Positions 25,904-35,035 are shown, counted from the first letter of the stretch. The stretch: 64,000 bases of DNA from Desulfomicrobium apsheronum (GCF_900114115.1 NZ_FORX01000001.1:124001-188000), one strand, 5' to 3'. Numbers and translations: made by a program. The notes: generated from the letters alone by a model not told the origin.

Positions 25904-27175
25904 ATGGCTCAATACGTTGGTGTTTCATTCAGACGCCAGGGACAGATATATTATTTTTTGGCCACGCCGTTCGTGCTCTCGCTGCATGACATGGTCCTGG
26001 TCAAGACCGAGGAAGGGATCGGATTCGGGGAGATAGTGGCCTTGCGCGACAGTCTGCCCGAAGGCTTGGACCTGGAGTCGATCAAACCGATCTATCGTCC
26101 GGCCACGGCCGAAGATGTGGAGATTGGCCGCGAAAACGACGAGCTGGCCAAAGACGCCCGCAAGTACTGCCAGAAATCCATGGCGCGGATGAATCTGGAC
26201 ATGAAACTTGTGGACGTTGAGATCTACTTCGACAAAAGCAAGATGATCTTCTACTTCACGGCTCCGGGCCGGGTCGATTTTCGGGAGCTGGTCAAGGATC
26301 TGGTGCGAAATTACCGCACCCGCATCGAGCTGCGTCAGATCGGCGTGCGTCATGAAACGCAGATGATCGGGGCGCTCGGCAATTGCGGGCAGATGTGCTG
26401 CTGCCGCCGCTACCTGCGGCGCTTCGAGCCGGTGACCATCAAGATGGCCAAGGATCAGAACCTTTTTTTGAATCCGGCCAAGATTTCCGGGGTTTGCGGG
26501 CGCCTGCTCTGCTGCCTGGCCTACGAGAAAGAAAATTATGCTGATTTTCAGCGCCGCGCCCCCAAGCTGGGCCGTCGCTACATGACCACGCAGGGCCCCA
26601 TGAAAACCCTGCGGGCCAACATGTTTCGAGATTCCGTCAGCGTTCTGAACGAGGTCGGGGATGAGCTGGATTTTTCCCTGTCCGACTGGGCGGCCATGAT
26701 CCTGCCGGACCAGCCGCGCATGACCACCCGTGACGATGCCCCCGAGGACGTCCCGGCCGAGTTGGCCGCGCTCATGGATCCGGAGCTCAGAAACAAGACT
26801 GCGCGCCCGGAGCGCAGGCCCAAACCCCCTCGCAGGGAACAGCGTCCCCGCTCCGGCGGTGAGCGCCCCGCCGGACCCAAAACGGATCGCCCGGAGCGTT
26901 CCGAACGGACTGATCGTTCCGAACGTTCAGATCGTCCAGATCGTTCCGACCGACCCGCCCGTTCCGATCGGCCCGCCCGTCCTGATCGACCCGATCGTGC
27001 TCCTTCCCGTCCCAAAAGCGACGATGCGCCGACGCTGGCCGCCGACCGCCCCGAGAGCCGGCCGGAGGGTTCTGATCAGCAGCGCGAACGCAAGGAATAT
27101 CGGCCCAGGGACAAGCGGCGAAGGTCAGGTCCCGGGCGCAAGGATCATTCACCAAAGCCCTCCGGGCAGCAATAA
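25904..27175 (+). CDS. ricT: PSP1/RicT family protein with a long Arg-Asp-Ser-Pro-rich tail
   Basis: The 423-residue protein starts at an ATG with AGGA six bases upstream. Residues 1-270 are a PSP1 domain with the characteristic cysteines (GNCGQMCCCRRYL and VCGRLLCCLAYE). In Bacillus, RicT (YaaT) joins a complex carrying [4Fe-4S] clusters that helps RNase Y mature mRNAs. Residues about 300-423 are low-complexity, with repeats of the SDRP/PDRS/RSER type, highly charged and probably disordered, which typical PSP1 proteins lack. Placement next to metG is common in deltaproteobacteria. Confidence 0.85.
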   Translation: MAQYVGVSFRRQGQIYYFLATPFVLSLHDMVLVKTEEGIGFGEIVALRDSLPEGLDLESIKPIYRPATAEDVEIGRENDELAKDARKYCQKSMARMNLDMKLVDVEIYFDKSKMIFYFTAPGRVDFRELVKDLVRNYRTRIELRQIGVRHETQMIGALGNCGQMCCCRRYLRRFEPVTIKMAKDQNLFLNPAKISGVCGRLLCCLAYEKENYADFQRRAPKLGRRYMTTQGPMKTLRANMFRDSVSVLNEVGDELDFSLSDWAAMILPDQPRMTTRDDAPEDVPAELAALMDPELRNKTARPERRPKPPRREQRPRSGGERPAGPKTDRPERSERTDRSERSDRPDRSDRPARSDRPARPDRPDRAPSRPKSDDAPTLAADRPESRPEGSDQQRERKEYRPRDKRRRSGPGRKDHSPKPSGQQ

Positions 27176-27199
27176 ATTCCGGCAGACAAGGAGAACCGC

Positions 27200-29146
27200 T
27201 TGAAACCGTTTTTCATATCCACACCCATATACTACGTGAACGCCCGGCCCCATCTGGGGCACGGATATACGACCATTGTCGCCGACAGCGTGAGCCGTTT
27301 CCATCGCCTTAGGGGCGACGCGACATTTTTTCTGACCGGCACCGACGAACATGGCGACAAGATCGTGCAGGCCGCCGAGGCGGCCGGGCAGGATCCCAAG
27401 GCCTATTCCGATACCATCAGCCAGCTCTTCAAGGACCTCTGGCCCGTGCTGGAAGTGACCAACGACCAGTTCATCCGGACCACGGACCTGAAGCACAAGG
27501 CGTGCGTGCGTCACGTTTTGCAGACCGTGTACGACAAGGGAGACATCTACTTCGACGAGTACGGCGGGCACTATTGCTTCGGGTGCGAGCGTTTCTACAC
27601 GGACAAGGAACTGGTGGACGGCAAGTGCCCGGACCATCAGACCGTGCCCACGTTCATCAAGGAAAAGAACTATTTTTTCCGCATGAGCAAGTATCTTGAG
27701 CCGCTGCGCGAGCATATCGAGGCCAATCCGGACTTCATTCAGCCCGAGCGCTACCGTAACGAGGTCCTGTCCATGCTCAAGGAGGACCTGGGCGATCTGT
27801 GCATTTCCCGGCCGAAAACGCGGCTGACCTGGGGCATCGAGCTGCCCTTCGATTCCGATTTTGTGACCTATGTGTGGTTTGACGCGCTCATCAACTACAT
27901 TTCGGCTCTTGGCTATCCCGACGGCGAGGATTTTCGCAAATACTGGTCCGGGGCGCATCATCTGGTGGCCAAGGACATCCTGAAGCCGCACGCCATATTC
28001 TGGCCGACCATGCTCATGTCGGCGGGGATTCCGCTCTACAAGGGGCTGCGCGTGCATGGATACTGGACCGTGAACGAGACCAAAATGTCCAAGAGCATAG
28101 GCAACGTCGTCGCTCCCCTGGACATGGCCCAGAAATACGGCCTCAGCGCTTTTCGCTACTTTCTGCTGTCGGAGATGAGCTTCGGCCAGGACTCCTCTTT
28201 CAGCGAGGACGCCCTGGTGGGACGTTTCAACGCCGACCTGGCCAACGATCTGGGCAATCTCTTTTCGCGCAGCCTGTCCATGACCCACAAGTATTTTGGC
28301 GGGGCGGTGCCTGAATGCGGAGAGCTTCTCGATCTTGACCGGGAGGTGCTTGAGATCGGGCACAACGCCATGGCCAACTATCAGAGCCAGTTCGAACACT
28401 TTCAGTTTTCAAGGGCGCTCAAATCCCTGTGGGAGCTGGTCCGCCATCTGAACAAGTACATTGACTCTTCGGCTCCCTGGACCCTCTACAAGAACAAGGA
28501 CATGAACCGTCTTGGGACGGTGCTCTATGTCATCCTCGAAGGCATGCGCAAGGTGGCCGTGCATCTGTGGCCCGTCATGCCGAGCACGAGCGAGACAATG
28601 CTGGCCCAGCTCGGGGTGAAGTTCAACGTCGAAGGTACGGACCTCGAGTCCGAAACTTCCTCCTGGTTCGGTCTTGCCCCGGGGACCCCCGTCGCGGAAC
28701 GTTCCAATCTTTTCCCCCGCCAGGACCTGGAACAGCGGGAGGAGAAGGCCGCCGAGCCCAAGAAAGTCAAGCCCGCCAAGGAACCAAAGCCCGAACCCAA
28801 GATCGCGATGGCCTGTCCAGAATGTATCGAGTTCGAGGATTTTGCCAAGGTCGATCTGCGTGTCGGCACGGTGCTTGAGGCGAATCCGCATCCCGAAGCG
28901 GACCGCCTGCTGGTGCTCAAGATCGATACAGCCGACGAAACGCCGCGTCAGGTCGTGGCCGGTATTGCCGAATTCTTCAAGCCCGAGGAACTGGTGGGCC
29001 GGCAAGTGGTCGTGGTTGCCAATCTGAAACCGCGCAAGTTGCGTGGCCTGGTTTCCCAGGGCATGGTGCTGGCGGTGAAGAAGGAAGGGGGCCTCGCTTT
29101 GCTTGGGCCGAGCTCGGAAGTGGCCAACGGGGGCAAGGTGTCCTGA
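27200..29146 (+). CDS. metG: Methionine-tRNA ligase with C-terminal tRNA-binding domain
   Basis: The 648-residue enzyme uses a TTG start, six bases after AAGGAG. Class I signatures are YYVNARPHLGHGYTT (HIGH) and ETKMSKSIGN (KMSKS). The zinc knob reads CFGCERFYTDKELVDGKCPD. After a Lys/Pro-rich linker (residues about 520-545), an EMAPII-like tRNA-binding domain follows (FAKVDLRVGTVLEANPHPEA and VVANLKPRKLRGLVSQGM), which also supports dimerisation. It charges both initiator and elongator tRNA-Met. A terminator follows after two repeat hairpins. Confidence 0.97.
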   Translation: MKPFFISTPIYYVNARPHLGHGYTTIVADSVSRFHRLRGDATFFLTGTDEHGDKIVQAAEAAGQDPKAYSDTISQLFKDLWPVLEVTNDQFIRTTDLKHKACVRHVLQTVYDKGDIYFDEYGGHYCFGCERFYTDKELVDGKCPDHQTVPTFIKEKNYFFRMSKYLEPLREHIEANPDFIQPERYRNEVLSMLKEDLGDLCISRPKTRLTWGIELPFDSDFVTYVWFDALINYISALGYPDGEDFRKYWSGAHHLVAKDILKPHAIFWPTMLMSAGIPLYKGLRVHGYWTVNETKMSKSIGNVVAPLDMAQKYGLSAFRYFLLSEMSFGQDSSFSEDALVGRFNADLANDLGNLFSRSLSMTHKYFGGAVPECGELLDLDREVLEIGHNAMANYQSQFEHFQFSRALKSLWELVRHLNKYIDSSAPWTLYKNKDMNRLGTVLYVILEGMRKVAVHLWPVMPSTSETMLAQLGVKFNVEGTDLESETSSWFGLAPGTPVAERSNLFPRQDLEQREEKAAEPKKVKPAKEPKPEPKIAMACPECIEFEDFAKVDLRVGTVLEANPHPEADRLLVLKIDTADETPRQVVAGIAEFFKPEELVGRQVVVVANLKPRKLRGLVSQGMVLAVKKEGGLALLGPSSEVANGGKVS

Positions 29147-29185
29147 TCAGGGCCGCAGCCTCGGACTCTGGATTTGAAAAGCAGA

Positions 29186-29205
29186 ATCCCCGCTTTCGCG
29201 GGGAT
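29186..29205. repeat. Dispersed hairpin repeat, copy 2
   Basis: ATCCCCGC and GCGGGGAT form a perfect 8-bp stem around TTTC. It resembles the unit at 22211-22238 in the same orientation and lies in the 3' region of metG. Confidence 0.6.
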
Positions 29206-29270
29206 GAAATCATGGTGAAGCCAGTGGTCAGGGGGCTGGCCGGAACTCCGACCGGCCGCCTTGAGCCCCG

Positions 29271-29298
29271 CGTCATTCCCGCGAAGGCGGGAATCCAT
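29271..29298. repeat. Dispersed hairpin repeat, copy 3 (inverted)
   Basis: ATTCCCGC and GCGGGAAT form a perfect 8-bp stem around GAAG. The 28-bp unit is the reverse complement of 22211-22238 with about three differences. Another GGCCGG/CCGGCC pairing lies just before it at 29238-29257. Confidence 0.7.
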
Positions 29299-29313
29299 CT
29301 CCCAGACTTATCC

Positions 29314-29353
29314 GACGGACCCGTGCCATCATTTGGCGCGGGTCCGTCTTTTT
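29314..29353 (+). terminator. Intrinsic terminator of metG
   Basis: GACGGACCCG (29314-29323) pairs with CGGGTCCGTC (29339-29348), with four more pairs inside (one wobble) and a 7-base loop, followed by five T residues. It also separates metG from the converging fhs. Confidence 0.93.
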
Positions 29354-29362
29354 GCTTGCGGT

Positions 29363-31045
29363 CTAGAACAGTCCGCTGATCACGCCCTTTTCGTCGATGT
29401 CGATTTTTTCAGCCGAGGGCACTTCCGGCAGTCCGGGCATGCGCATCATGTTGCCGGTGATGGGGACCAGAAAGCCCGCTCCGGAGGCGATCTCGACCTC
29501 GCGCACGGTGGCTACGAAATCCCGTGGGCGGCCGCGCAGCCCCGGCTGGTCCGAGAGGGAGCTTTGGGTCTTGGCGATGCACACGGGCAATCCCTCAAGG
29601 CCCAGTTGCTTGACTTTTTCCAGATCCTTCAGCGCGCCGGGCGCGTATTCCACCGAGGCCGCGCCGTAGACGCGGGTGGCAATGATCTCGATCTTTTCGC
29701 GCACGCTCTGGTTCCAGTCGTACAACGGCTTGTAGTGCGCGGTGCACTGGTCGGCCGTGGCCGCGACAAGCTCGGCCAGCTCCTCGGCCCCTTCGCCGCC
29801 CTTCTCCCAGGCTTCCATGACGGCTGCCTGCACTCCCATGAACTGACAGTGGTCGAGGATGACCTGATGCTCTTCATCCGTGTCCGTGGCGAAGCGGTTG
29901 ATGGCCACGATGGGCGTGAGGTGAAAGAGGCGCACGTTCTCGATCTGCTTGGTGAGATTTTCAAGACCCCGGCTGAGGGCCTTGGCATTGGGCACGGGCA
30001 GGTGCGCAAGCTCGACCCCACCATGGTATTTGAGCGCCCGCACCGTGGCCACCAGGACCACTGCGCAGGGATCGAACCCGGCGGACTGGCACTTGATGTC
30101 CAGGAATTTTTCGCCGCCAAGATCAAAGCCGAATCCTGCCTCCGTGACCACATAGTCGGCCAGGCAAAGGCCCGTACGGGTGGCGATGACCGTGTTGGTG
30201 CCCTGGGCGATGTTGGCGAAGGGGCCGCCGTGCATGATGGCCGGATTGCCTTCCAGGGACTGGATGAGGTTGGGCTTGACGGCTTCCTTGAGCAGGGCGG
30301 CCATGGCTCCCTGGGCGTTCAGGTCCCGGGCGTGGATGGGTTCGCGGGCAAAGGTGAACCCGAGAAAGATGTCTCCCAGGCGGCGTTTGAGGTCCGGCAG
30401 ATCGTCGGCCAGGCAAAGGATGGCCATGATCTCCGAGGCCGCCGTAATGTCGAATCCGGTCTCGCGGGGCACGCCGTGTGCCAGACCTCCCAGGCCGCAG
30501 ACCAGACGTCGAAGCGAGCGGTCGTTCATGTCCATGACCCGCTTCCAGGCCACGGTTCGGCCGTCGAGATTGAGCGAGCGGTTTTTACTCTGCAGATTGT
30601 TGTCGATGAGGGCGGCCAGCAGGTTGTTGGCTTTTTCGATGGCGGCGAAGTCGCCGGTGAAGTGGAGGTTGATGTCCTCCATGGGCAAGAGCTGCGAGTA
30701 GCCGCCACCTGTGGCGCCGCCCTTGATGCCGAACACCGGGCCGAGCGAAGGCTCGCGCAGCACGACCATGGACTTCTTGCCGATGCGGTTCAGCCCGTCA
30801 TTCAGCCCGATGGATACGGTGGTCTTGCCTTCACCGGCCGGGGTCGGGGTGATGGCCGAAACGAGGATGAGCTTGCCGTATTTGCACTGGTCCTTTTCGG
30901 CCAGGGCCAGCGGGAGCTTGGCCTTGTATTTGCCATAGGGTTCGAGCTGGTCGTCCCCGAGGCCGAGTTTTGCCGCGATGTCGCGGATGTGATGCATCTT
31001 GGCTTTTTGGGCGATGTCGATGTCGGACTGCACGGCCTTGGGCAT
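29363..31045 (-). CDS. fhs: Formate-tetrahydrofolate ligase
   Basis: The 560-residue enzyme makes 10-formyl-THF from formate, THF and ATP, feeding purine and fMet synthesis and the methyl branch of the Wood-Ljungdahl pathway. The nucleotide loop is AITPTPAGEGKTT. The family blocks LREPSLGPVFGIKGGATGGG and DINLHFTGDFAAIEKANN are clear. The ATG at 31045 has AGGAGA five bases upstream; the open frame to 31093 overlaps murB and is not used. It starts 14 bp after the murB stop, so the two likely share a transcript. Confidence 0.97.
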   Translation of the reverse strand: MPKAVQSDIDIAQKAKMHHIRDIAAKLGLGDDQLEPYGKYKAKLPLALAEKDQCKYGKLILVSAITPTPAGEGKTTVSIGLNDGLNRIGKKSMVVLREPSLGPVFGIKGGATGGGYSQLLPMEDINLHFTGDFAAIEKANNLLAALIDNNLQSKNRSLNLDGRTVAWKRVMDMNDRSLRRLVCGLGGLAHGVPRETGFDITAASEIMAILCLADDLPDLKRRLGDIFLGFTFAREPIHARDLNAQGAMAALLKEAVKPNLIQSLEGNPAIMHGGPFANIAQGTNTVIATRTGLCLADYVVTEAGFGFDLGGEKFLDIKCQSAGFDPCAVVLVATVRALKYHGGVELAHLPVPNAKALSRGLENLTKQIENVRLFHLTPIVAINRFATDTDEEHQVILDHCQFMGVQAAVMEAWEKGGEGAEELAELVAATADQCTAHYKPLYDWNQSVREKIEIIATRVYGAASVEYAPGALKDLEKVKQLGLEGLPVCIAKTQSSLSDQPGLRGRPRDFVATVREVEIASGAGFLVPITGNMMRMPGLPEVPSAEKIDIDEKGVISGLF

Positions 31046-31059
31046 GGGGCTCTCCTGGC

Positions 31060-31932
31060 TTATTTGTGATCGGGGCAGAAGGGGCAGAGGCATTGTTCAA
31101 GTTCAAGTTCGTATCCGAAACGCTCCAGCACTGTTTTGCGGCAAATCTCCACCAGTTCGAGCACGTCCCGGCATGTGGCGTTGTCGACGTTGACGATGAA
31201 TCCGGCGTGTTTTTCCGAAACCTGCGCGCCACCCACGCGCAGGCCCTTGAGACCGGCTTGGTCGATGAGCTGGGATGCATAGGCTCCTGTGGGGCGTTTG
31301 AAGACGCTGCCGGCGGATGGAAATTCAAGCGGCTGTTTTTCCTTGCGCCGGGCCAGTATTTCCTTGCGCTTGGTCAGCAGGGGGCTAGGGTCGGATTGCG
31401 GCAGCTCCCAGGTTCCGGCCAGCACGACCGCTTCGCGCAGGGCCAGAGCCTGGCGGTAGGCGAACCCGCATTCGGCTTTGGGAATGTCGATCACGCGTCC
31501 GCCTTTGGTCAGGATCGTGACGTAGACGAGATGGTCCGAGATTTCGTGGCCGTAGGCTCCGGCGTTCATGTACAGCGCCCCGCCGAGGGTTCCGGGAATG
31601 CCCGAGAGACATTCGATTCCTCCGAGGCCATCGCGCAGGCATTCCAGAACCCAGGCGTCCATGGTCTTTCCGGCCTCCGCGCGCACGGTGCCGCCATCGC
31701 GGACGCAGGCCGTCATTTCGCTGGTGGAGATGACGGGCAGGAGGATTTCGTCGTCCGGGAAAAGGGTGTTGGCTCCGCCGCCGTGAATCCAGAAAGCAGT
31801 GTTTTCGGCGCGATGACGGAGGACGATTTCAGCCAACTCCTGCGGGGTTTCCGGGAAGAAGATATCTTTTGCCACGCCTCCGATACGGAAGGTGCAGTAG
31901 TTCTTGAGAGGGACGTTTTGGAGGTGCTTCAT
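31060..31932 (-). CDS. murB: UDP-N-acetylenolpyruvoylglucosamine reductase
   Basis: The 290-residue FAD enzyme reduces UDP-GlcNAc-enolpyruvate to UDP-MurNAc with NADPH in peptidoglycan synthesis. It has the N-terminal FAD domain (NYCTFRIGGVAKDIFFP and IHGGGANTLFPD), the loop LSGIPGTLGGALYMNAGAYG, and the C-terminal catalytic region with Ser in FPSAGSVFKRP. The C-terminal ELEQCLCPFCPDHK is an unusual Cys-rich tail. The gene is not in a mur/dcw cluster. It leads the murB-fhs pair. Confidence 0.94.
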   Translation of the reverse strand: MKHLQNVPLKNYCTFRIGGVAKDIFFPETPQELAEIVLRHRAENTAFWIHGGGANTLFPDDEILLPVISTSEMTACVRDGGTVRAEAGKTMDAWVLECLRDGLGGIECLSGIPGTLGGALYMNAGAYGHEISDHLVYVTILTKGGRVIDIPKAECGFAYRQALALREAVVLAGTWELPQSDPSPLLTKRKEILARRKEKQPLEFPSAGSVFKRPTGAYASQLIDQAGLKGLRVGGAQVSEKHAGFIVNVDNATCRDVLELVEICRKTVLERFGYELELEQCLCPFCPDHK

Positions 31933-32126
31933 GCTTTGTGCCTAGTTACTCCCGCTGCCTGAAGGGTGCAATATTGCGGTGCGGCCTTTGACCATGTAGG
32001 GAACATTAAACCTTGCCGGTCAGGCCGGAATTCGCGGTGCTTTGCGAGCGGGAACCGGCATGTTTTTTTGACGCATTCTTGAGTTGCCGTCGAATCAAAA
32101 TAAAATTCCAATCATTCGAGATTATT

Positions 32127-32576
32127 ATGAAGCTTTCCGCGAAATCCAGATATGCGTCCCGTATCCTGCTTGACCTGGCTCTGCACAACGAGGGCGTGCC
32201 TCATCGCGTTAACGACATTTCCGAGCGCACGGGAATCACCGTGCCGTTCATCGAACAAATCATCAAGCCCCTGAAGCATGCCGGGATGGTCACGAGCAAG
32301 CGCGGAGCATCAGGCGGGCATCAGCTGAGCCGGTCGCCGGAGAATATCTCCCTGGGAGACATCGTGCGCATCATGGAAGGCTCGGTGGAACTTTCGGCCT
32401 GCTTGAGCGCCCCCGAGCTGTGCGAAAGGACGGACGTCTGCCCTACCCGAGCGGCCTGGCAGCGGGCCACGGACGCCATGCTGCGTGAGCTGGACACCAT
32501 CAGCCTGGCCGAGCTGGCCAAGGGCGCGCCCAATTGCTGCCAGCTGTCCGACGACTATTTCGAGCGCGACAGCTAG
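32127..32576 (+). CDS. Rrf2-family regulator with a cysteine cluster
   Basis: The 149-residue protein starts at 32127 (MKLSAKSRYASRILLDLALH). It has the Rrf2 winged helix, with recognition region ITVPFIEQIIKPLKHAGMV and the RGASGGHQLSR wing. Three cysteines spaced CLSAPELCERTDVC (x6, x5) match the cluster-ligating region of IscR/NsrR-type sensors, and a further CC lies near the C-terminus. It probably senses Fe-S status, redox or NO through a [2Fe-2S] or [4Fe-4S] cluster. No isc genes lie nearby, so its targets cannot be inferred here. Confidence 0.9.
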   Translation: MKLSAKSRYASRILLDLALHNEGVPHRVNDISERTGITVPFIEQIIKPLKHAGMVTSKRGASGGHQLSRSPENISLGDIVRIMEGSVELSACLSAPELCERTDVCPTRAAWQRATDAMLRELDTISLAELAKGAPNCCQLSDDYFERDS

Positions 32577-32661
32577 CTCCCTGTTTGACAAAGATTTTCC
32601 CCCCTGTCAGAATTCCTGGTTCCGCATTTTTGGGGCGGAACTTTCTGCAGCTGGAGGCACA

Positions 32662-33837
32662 ATGAGTATTCCTTCGGGATTCCAATTTTCAACCGCGCAG
32701 TGCGGTTTCAAGCGACCTGGGCGCTCCGATCTGGGGCTGGTGGTCAGCACGGTCCCGGCGGTTGCGGCCGGAGTCTTCACCACCAATCGTTTTCAGGCCG
32801 CTCCCGTTCTTGTGGCCCGGGACATTCTTGAAAGAGATCCTTCGGGCATCCGCGCCATCGTGGTCAATTCCGGGCAGGCCAACGCCTGTACGGGGCAGGA
32901 AGGCATTGCGAACTGCCGGGCTACCCTTGAAATGCTGTCCGCCCTCGGCCTTGAAGCCTCCGCAATCCTGCCCGCTTCCACGGGCGTTATCGGCGACCAG
33001 CTCAAGATGGAGCTCTGGGAAAAGGGAATCCCCGCCCTGCGTGACAATCTCGGGCAGGTGGGGCTGGTGGACATGGCCCGGGCGATCATGACTACGGACA
33101 CTTTTCCCAAACTCGCCGCGCGCGAAGTCCGGCTTTCCTCCGGCACGGTCCGCCTGGCCGGGTTTTGCAAGGGCGCGGGCATGATCTGCCCGAACATGGC
33201 CACGATGCTCGGATTCATCCTGTGCGACGCCGGGGTCGAGCAAGAGTGGTGGCAGGCCGCCCTGGTCCGCTGTGTGGACAAGAGCTTCAACGCCATCACC
33301 GTTGATGGCGATACCAGCACCAACGACTGCGTTCTGGCATTGGCCAACGGCACCGCAGCCGAGGCGAGGGGAGCGGATCTGGATATTCTGGAGGAGGCCC
33401 TGCTCGAAATCTGCCAGGATCTGGCCTACATGATCGTGCAGGACGCCGAGGGCGGGACCAAGGTCATGCGCATCAACGTGCGCGGCGCGGCCAGCATGGC
33501 CGACGCGCAGCTTGCCGCGCGGGCGGTGGGCAATTCTCCGCTGGTCAAGACCGCCCTGTATGGCCGCGATCCCAACTGGGGGCGTATCGTGGCTGCTCTG
33601 GGTCGCAGCGGAGCAACGTTCACGCCCGAAGATGTGGTCGTGCGCATCGCTGGCATGACCATTTTCCGCCAGGGCACTCCGGTCAAGGCGGACTGGGACA
33701 GCCTTCTGGCCTCGGCCCTGCGCCGGGACGTCGTCGATATCGACCTGGAGCTTCATGCCGGAGAGGCCGAGCTCATGCTCATGGCTTCCGATTTTACCGA
33801 GGAGTACATCAAGATCAATGCTGAATACCGAACCTGA
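32662..33837 (+). CDS. argJ: Bifunctional ornithine acetyltransferase / N-acetylglutamate synthase
   Basis: This is 391 residues from the ATG at 32662, which has GGAGG five bases upstream. ArgJ recycles acetyl groups from N-acetylornithine to glutamate in arginine synthesis. The self-cleavage site between alpha and beta chains is FNAITVDGDTSTNDC, with Thr as nucleophile. The oxyanion region is ASTGVIGD, and the ending (DFTEEYIKINAEYRT) is complete. The stop overlaps or abuts the HD-domain gene, depending on that gene's start. It leads a four-gene cluster (32662-35517). Confidence 0.96.
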   Translation: MSIPSGFQFSTAQCGFKRPGRSDLGLVVSTVPAVAAGVFTTNRFQAAPVLVARDILERDPSGIRAIVVNSGQANACTGQEGIANCRATLEMLSALGLEASAILPASTGVIGDQLKMELWEKGIPALRDNLGQVGLVDMARAIMTTDTFPKLAAREVRLSSGTVRLAGFCKGAGMICPNMATMLGFILCDAGVEQEWWQAALVRCVDKSFNAITVDGDTSTNDCVLALANGTAAEARGADLDILEEALLEICQDLAYMIVQDAEGGTKVMRINVRGAASMADAQLAARAVGNSPLVKTALYGRDPNWGRIVAALGRSGATFTPEDVVVRIAGMTIFRQGTPVKADWDSLLASALRRDVVDIDLELHAGEAELMLMASDFTEEYIKINAEYRT

Positions 33838-33847
33838 AGCCAAGACC

Positions 33848-34447
33848 ATGACGGACCAAACCTGGAAACGTCTGGCTGATTTTGTTTTCGAGCTTGGCAT
33901 GTTGCGCAAGACGCCGCGCACCGGATACCAGTTTCTGGGTTCGGGAGCCGAAAACGTGGCCGAGCATTCCTTCCGCACGGCCATGATCGGCTACATGCTG
34001 GCGCGCAAGGCCGGTGCCGACGTTGCCAGGACCGTATTCCTGTGTCTCTTCCATGATGTGCACGAGGCCCGCATCGGCGATTTCAACTACGTGAATCGCA
34101 TCTACAATACGAGCAACCCGGTCCTGGCCCTCACGCACGCCCTGGAGGGCACCGGCCTTCGGGAGGAGGCACTCGGGCTCTGGCACGAGCTGGAGGCCGG
34201 CGTGACGCTTGAATCCAGATTGGCGCAAGATGCGGATCAGCTCGATTTCATCGCCAACCTGAAGGAAGAACAGGATCTGGGCAACCCCTATGCGGCCAAA
34301 TGGCTTGACCATGCGGTTTTGCGACTCAAAACGGACCCGGCCCTGGAGCTTGCCCGGGCCATACAGACCACGGATCAGTCGGACTGGTGGTTTGTGCGGC
34401 CGGACGAGTCCTGGTGGCGCAAGGGGAACGGCAAGCCCCGCCCATAG
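33848..34447 (+). CDS. HD-domain phosphohydrolase (HDDC2/YfbR-like 5'-nucleotidase)
   Basis: The 199-residue protein (start at 33848, or 33818 overlapping argJ by 20 bp) has the HD metal motifs AEHSFRTA, LFHDVHEARIGD and QDADQLDF. The opening FVFELGMLRKTPRTGYQFLG is typical of HDDC2/YfbR proteins, which dephosphorylate deoxyribonucleoside 5'-monophosphates. The C-terminus has an unusual Trp-rich end (SDWWFVRPDESWWRKG). The ribosome-binding site is weak for both starts, suggesting translational coupling to argJ. Confidence 0.88.
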   Translation: MTDQTWKRLADFVFELGMLRKTPRTGYQFLGSGAENVAEHSFRTAMIGYMLARKAGADVARTVFLCLFHDVHEARIGDFNYVNRIYNTSNPVLALTHALEGTGLREEALGLWHELEAGVTLESRLAQDADQLDFIANLKEEQDLGNPYAAKWLDHAVLRLKTDPALELARAIQTTDQSDWWFVRPDESWWRKGNGKPRP

Positions 34448-34453
34448 CGGACC

Positions 34454-35035
34454 ATGACAGCGCCAGAAGCAAGCAGATTCCGTCACGGGAGGGCAGTATT
34501 CAGCTTTTTTCTGGCTCTTTGCCTGCACGTCATTCCTGCCTGGTTTGTCGTTTTCGGGCCTCTTTACGGTCTGCCAAGCGTCCTTGAACTCAACCTCGAC
34601 ACCATCAACATGTACCGCGAACGAATCTTTCGTGAGCAGCTAGCCCGGGGCGTTTCCCAGCTGGATTCGGCTCCATTGCATATTTCCGTTGATGTGCAGG
34701 CGCGTCCCGATACGCGCAAGCGAGTCTCAAAGCCTCGTAGCGAAGCGGATCTGAAACGCGCCAGGGCTGTGCAGCGAGCCATCCGGTCCCTGTGGGAAAA
34801 CATGTCTCCTGACAGTACCGGCTACGCTCTGGTCAGCATGAGCATTCTCGAAGACGGCAGGATCGGCGAGTTTGTGGTCAATCGTGTTTCCGGCGACCAG
34901 GAATTCCAGGCTTTTCTGCTCTTGTTTTTGTCCACGCTCAAATCCACGTATGGCAATTCAGCCGGCCCCGGAGAATCTCTGTGGATTGAATGCGAATTCG
35001 TGATTCAACCTTTGGCGCGCAAGGAGGCTTCGTGA
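34454..35035 (+). CDS. Membrane-anchored protein with a TonB-like C-terminal domain
   Basis: The 193-residue protein has one N-terminal membrane segment (AVFSFFLALCLHVIPAWFVV) and a basic linker (DTRKRVSKPRSEADLKRA). Its C-terminal domain, YALVSMSILEDGRIGEFVVN followed by a helix and the strand SLWIECEFVIQP, resembles the TonB/TolA C-terminal fold. It lacks the long Pro-rich spacer of TonB and no exbBD genes are near, so its role is open. The stop overlaps the next start in GTGA. Confidence 0.6.
   Translation: MTAPEASRFRHGRAVFSFFLALCLHVIPAWFVVFGPLYGLPSVLELNLDTINMYRERIFREQLARGVSQLDSAPLHISVDVQARPDTRKRVSKPRSEADLKRARAVQRAIRSLWENMSPDSTGYALVSMSILEDGRIGEFVVNRVSGDQEFQAFLLLFLSTLKSTYGNSAGPGESLWIECEFVIQPLARKEAS

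Noticed and set aside
29261-31069. 602-codon plus-strand frame opposite fhs
   Set aside because: It is antisense to a certain gene, is rich in His, Gly and Ala from GC-biased complement codons, and shows no domain. It also runs through the metG terminator.
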